Under the pieces are notes generated by a model that saw only the letters and a list, made by a program, of their open reading frames with translations, had not been told where the DNA came from and did no database searches. Shown one piece after another: positions 63,874 to 64,000 of a stretch of 64,000 nucleotides of DNA. Both the position numbers and the translations under genes were made by a program. The stretch is from Siphonodentalium dalli (taxonomy: Eukaryota > Mollusca > Scaphopoda > Gadilida > Siphonodentaliidae): the NCBI GenBank assembly GCA_032622095.1, contig CP136062.1, positions 160,080,875-160,144,874 on the forward strand, given 5' to 3'. Every line of letters begins with the position of its first letter. Position 1 is the first letter of the stretch.

Positions 63874-64000
63874 CCCTTTCATGACCGAACTCTGCTGGTA
63901 GAGCATTAAAGATCCTGTGCCAGTGCATTCTCTTATATATGCGAGTCTCCCATAGGGAGCCTCACATATATAAGAGATTATATGGCTTACAAGGTCAAGG
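63874..64000. mobile_element. CATGACTGGA-family MITE, cut by window end
   Basis: TTAA at 63870-63873, CCCTTTCATGACCGAACTCT, then the hairpin TATATATGCGAGTCTCCCAT / AGGGAGCCTCACATATATAA. The right part lies beyond the window. Confidence 0.8.

Overview
The window is a eukaryotic, AT-rich, intron-dense stretch lying wholly inside one large plus-strand gene. I place it in a marine lophotrochozoan invertebrate, most likely a mollusc. Two things support this. The encoded protein has the non-chordate (protostome/ambulacrarian) classic-cadherin architecture. The introns carry microsatellite-headed, tandem-unit mobile elements of the kind common in bivalve genomes. The species is inference and cannot be fixed from sequence alone.

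Host gene: 25 exons between 273 and 63800 join with conserved GT/AG sites and continuous phase into about 1,967 codons without a stop. The product is the middle of a neural-cadherin (CadN, type III classic cadherin). It has about 15 cadherin repeat units, then the non-chordate cadherin region (exons T to W), a cysteine-rich/EGF segment (X to Y) and the start of a laminin-G domain (Y). The signal peptide, first repeats, rest of LamG, transmembrane segment and catenin-binding tail lie outside the window. Several inter-repeat linkers lack the DxNDN calcium motif.

Introns: nearly all remaining sequence is mobile or repetitive. (1) 9.4-16.1 kb holds an intact-looking LINE: ORF1 with a PHD finger, ORF2 with endonuclease, reverse transcriptase and a C-terminal zinc knuckle. 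It lies between 36-bp inverted repeats (about 9304-17120). (2) 20.1-27.0 kb, and solo copies elsewhere, are non-autonomous Helitron-like elements: hairpin head, GTCC/GTCTG microsatellite, 130-180 bp tandem units, and a tail hairpin followed by CTCTTGT or CTCTCGTT. (3) There are many palindromic MITEs. One group is flanked by TTAA with CCCTTT ends (piggyBac-like), one has composite foldback arms with 8-9 bp duplications, and others are TA-flanked (Tc1/pogo-like). (4) Four hAT-like elements have 8-bp duplications and one Mutator-like element has a 9-bp duplication.

Most unusual observation: at least seven introns contain tandem arrays whose repeat unit is built from the exon-intron junction itself, donor or acceptor plus adjoining coding bases. 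They follow exons B, C, H and P and precede exons N, R and U. There are also single ghost copies of the A and B exon edges and a decayed duplicate of exon L. Some copies keep consensus splice sites and others have lost exactly the GT or AG. I call these splice-junction-seeded minisatellites and consider them the main candidate for something undescribed. No RNA genes, CRISPR arrays or promoters were recognised.
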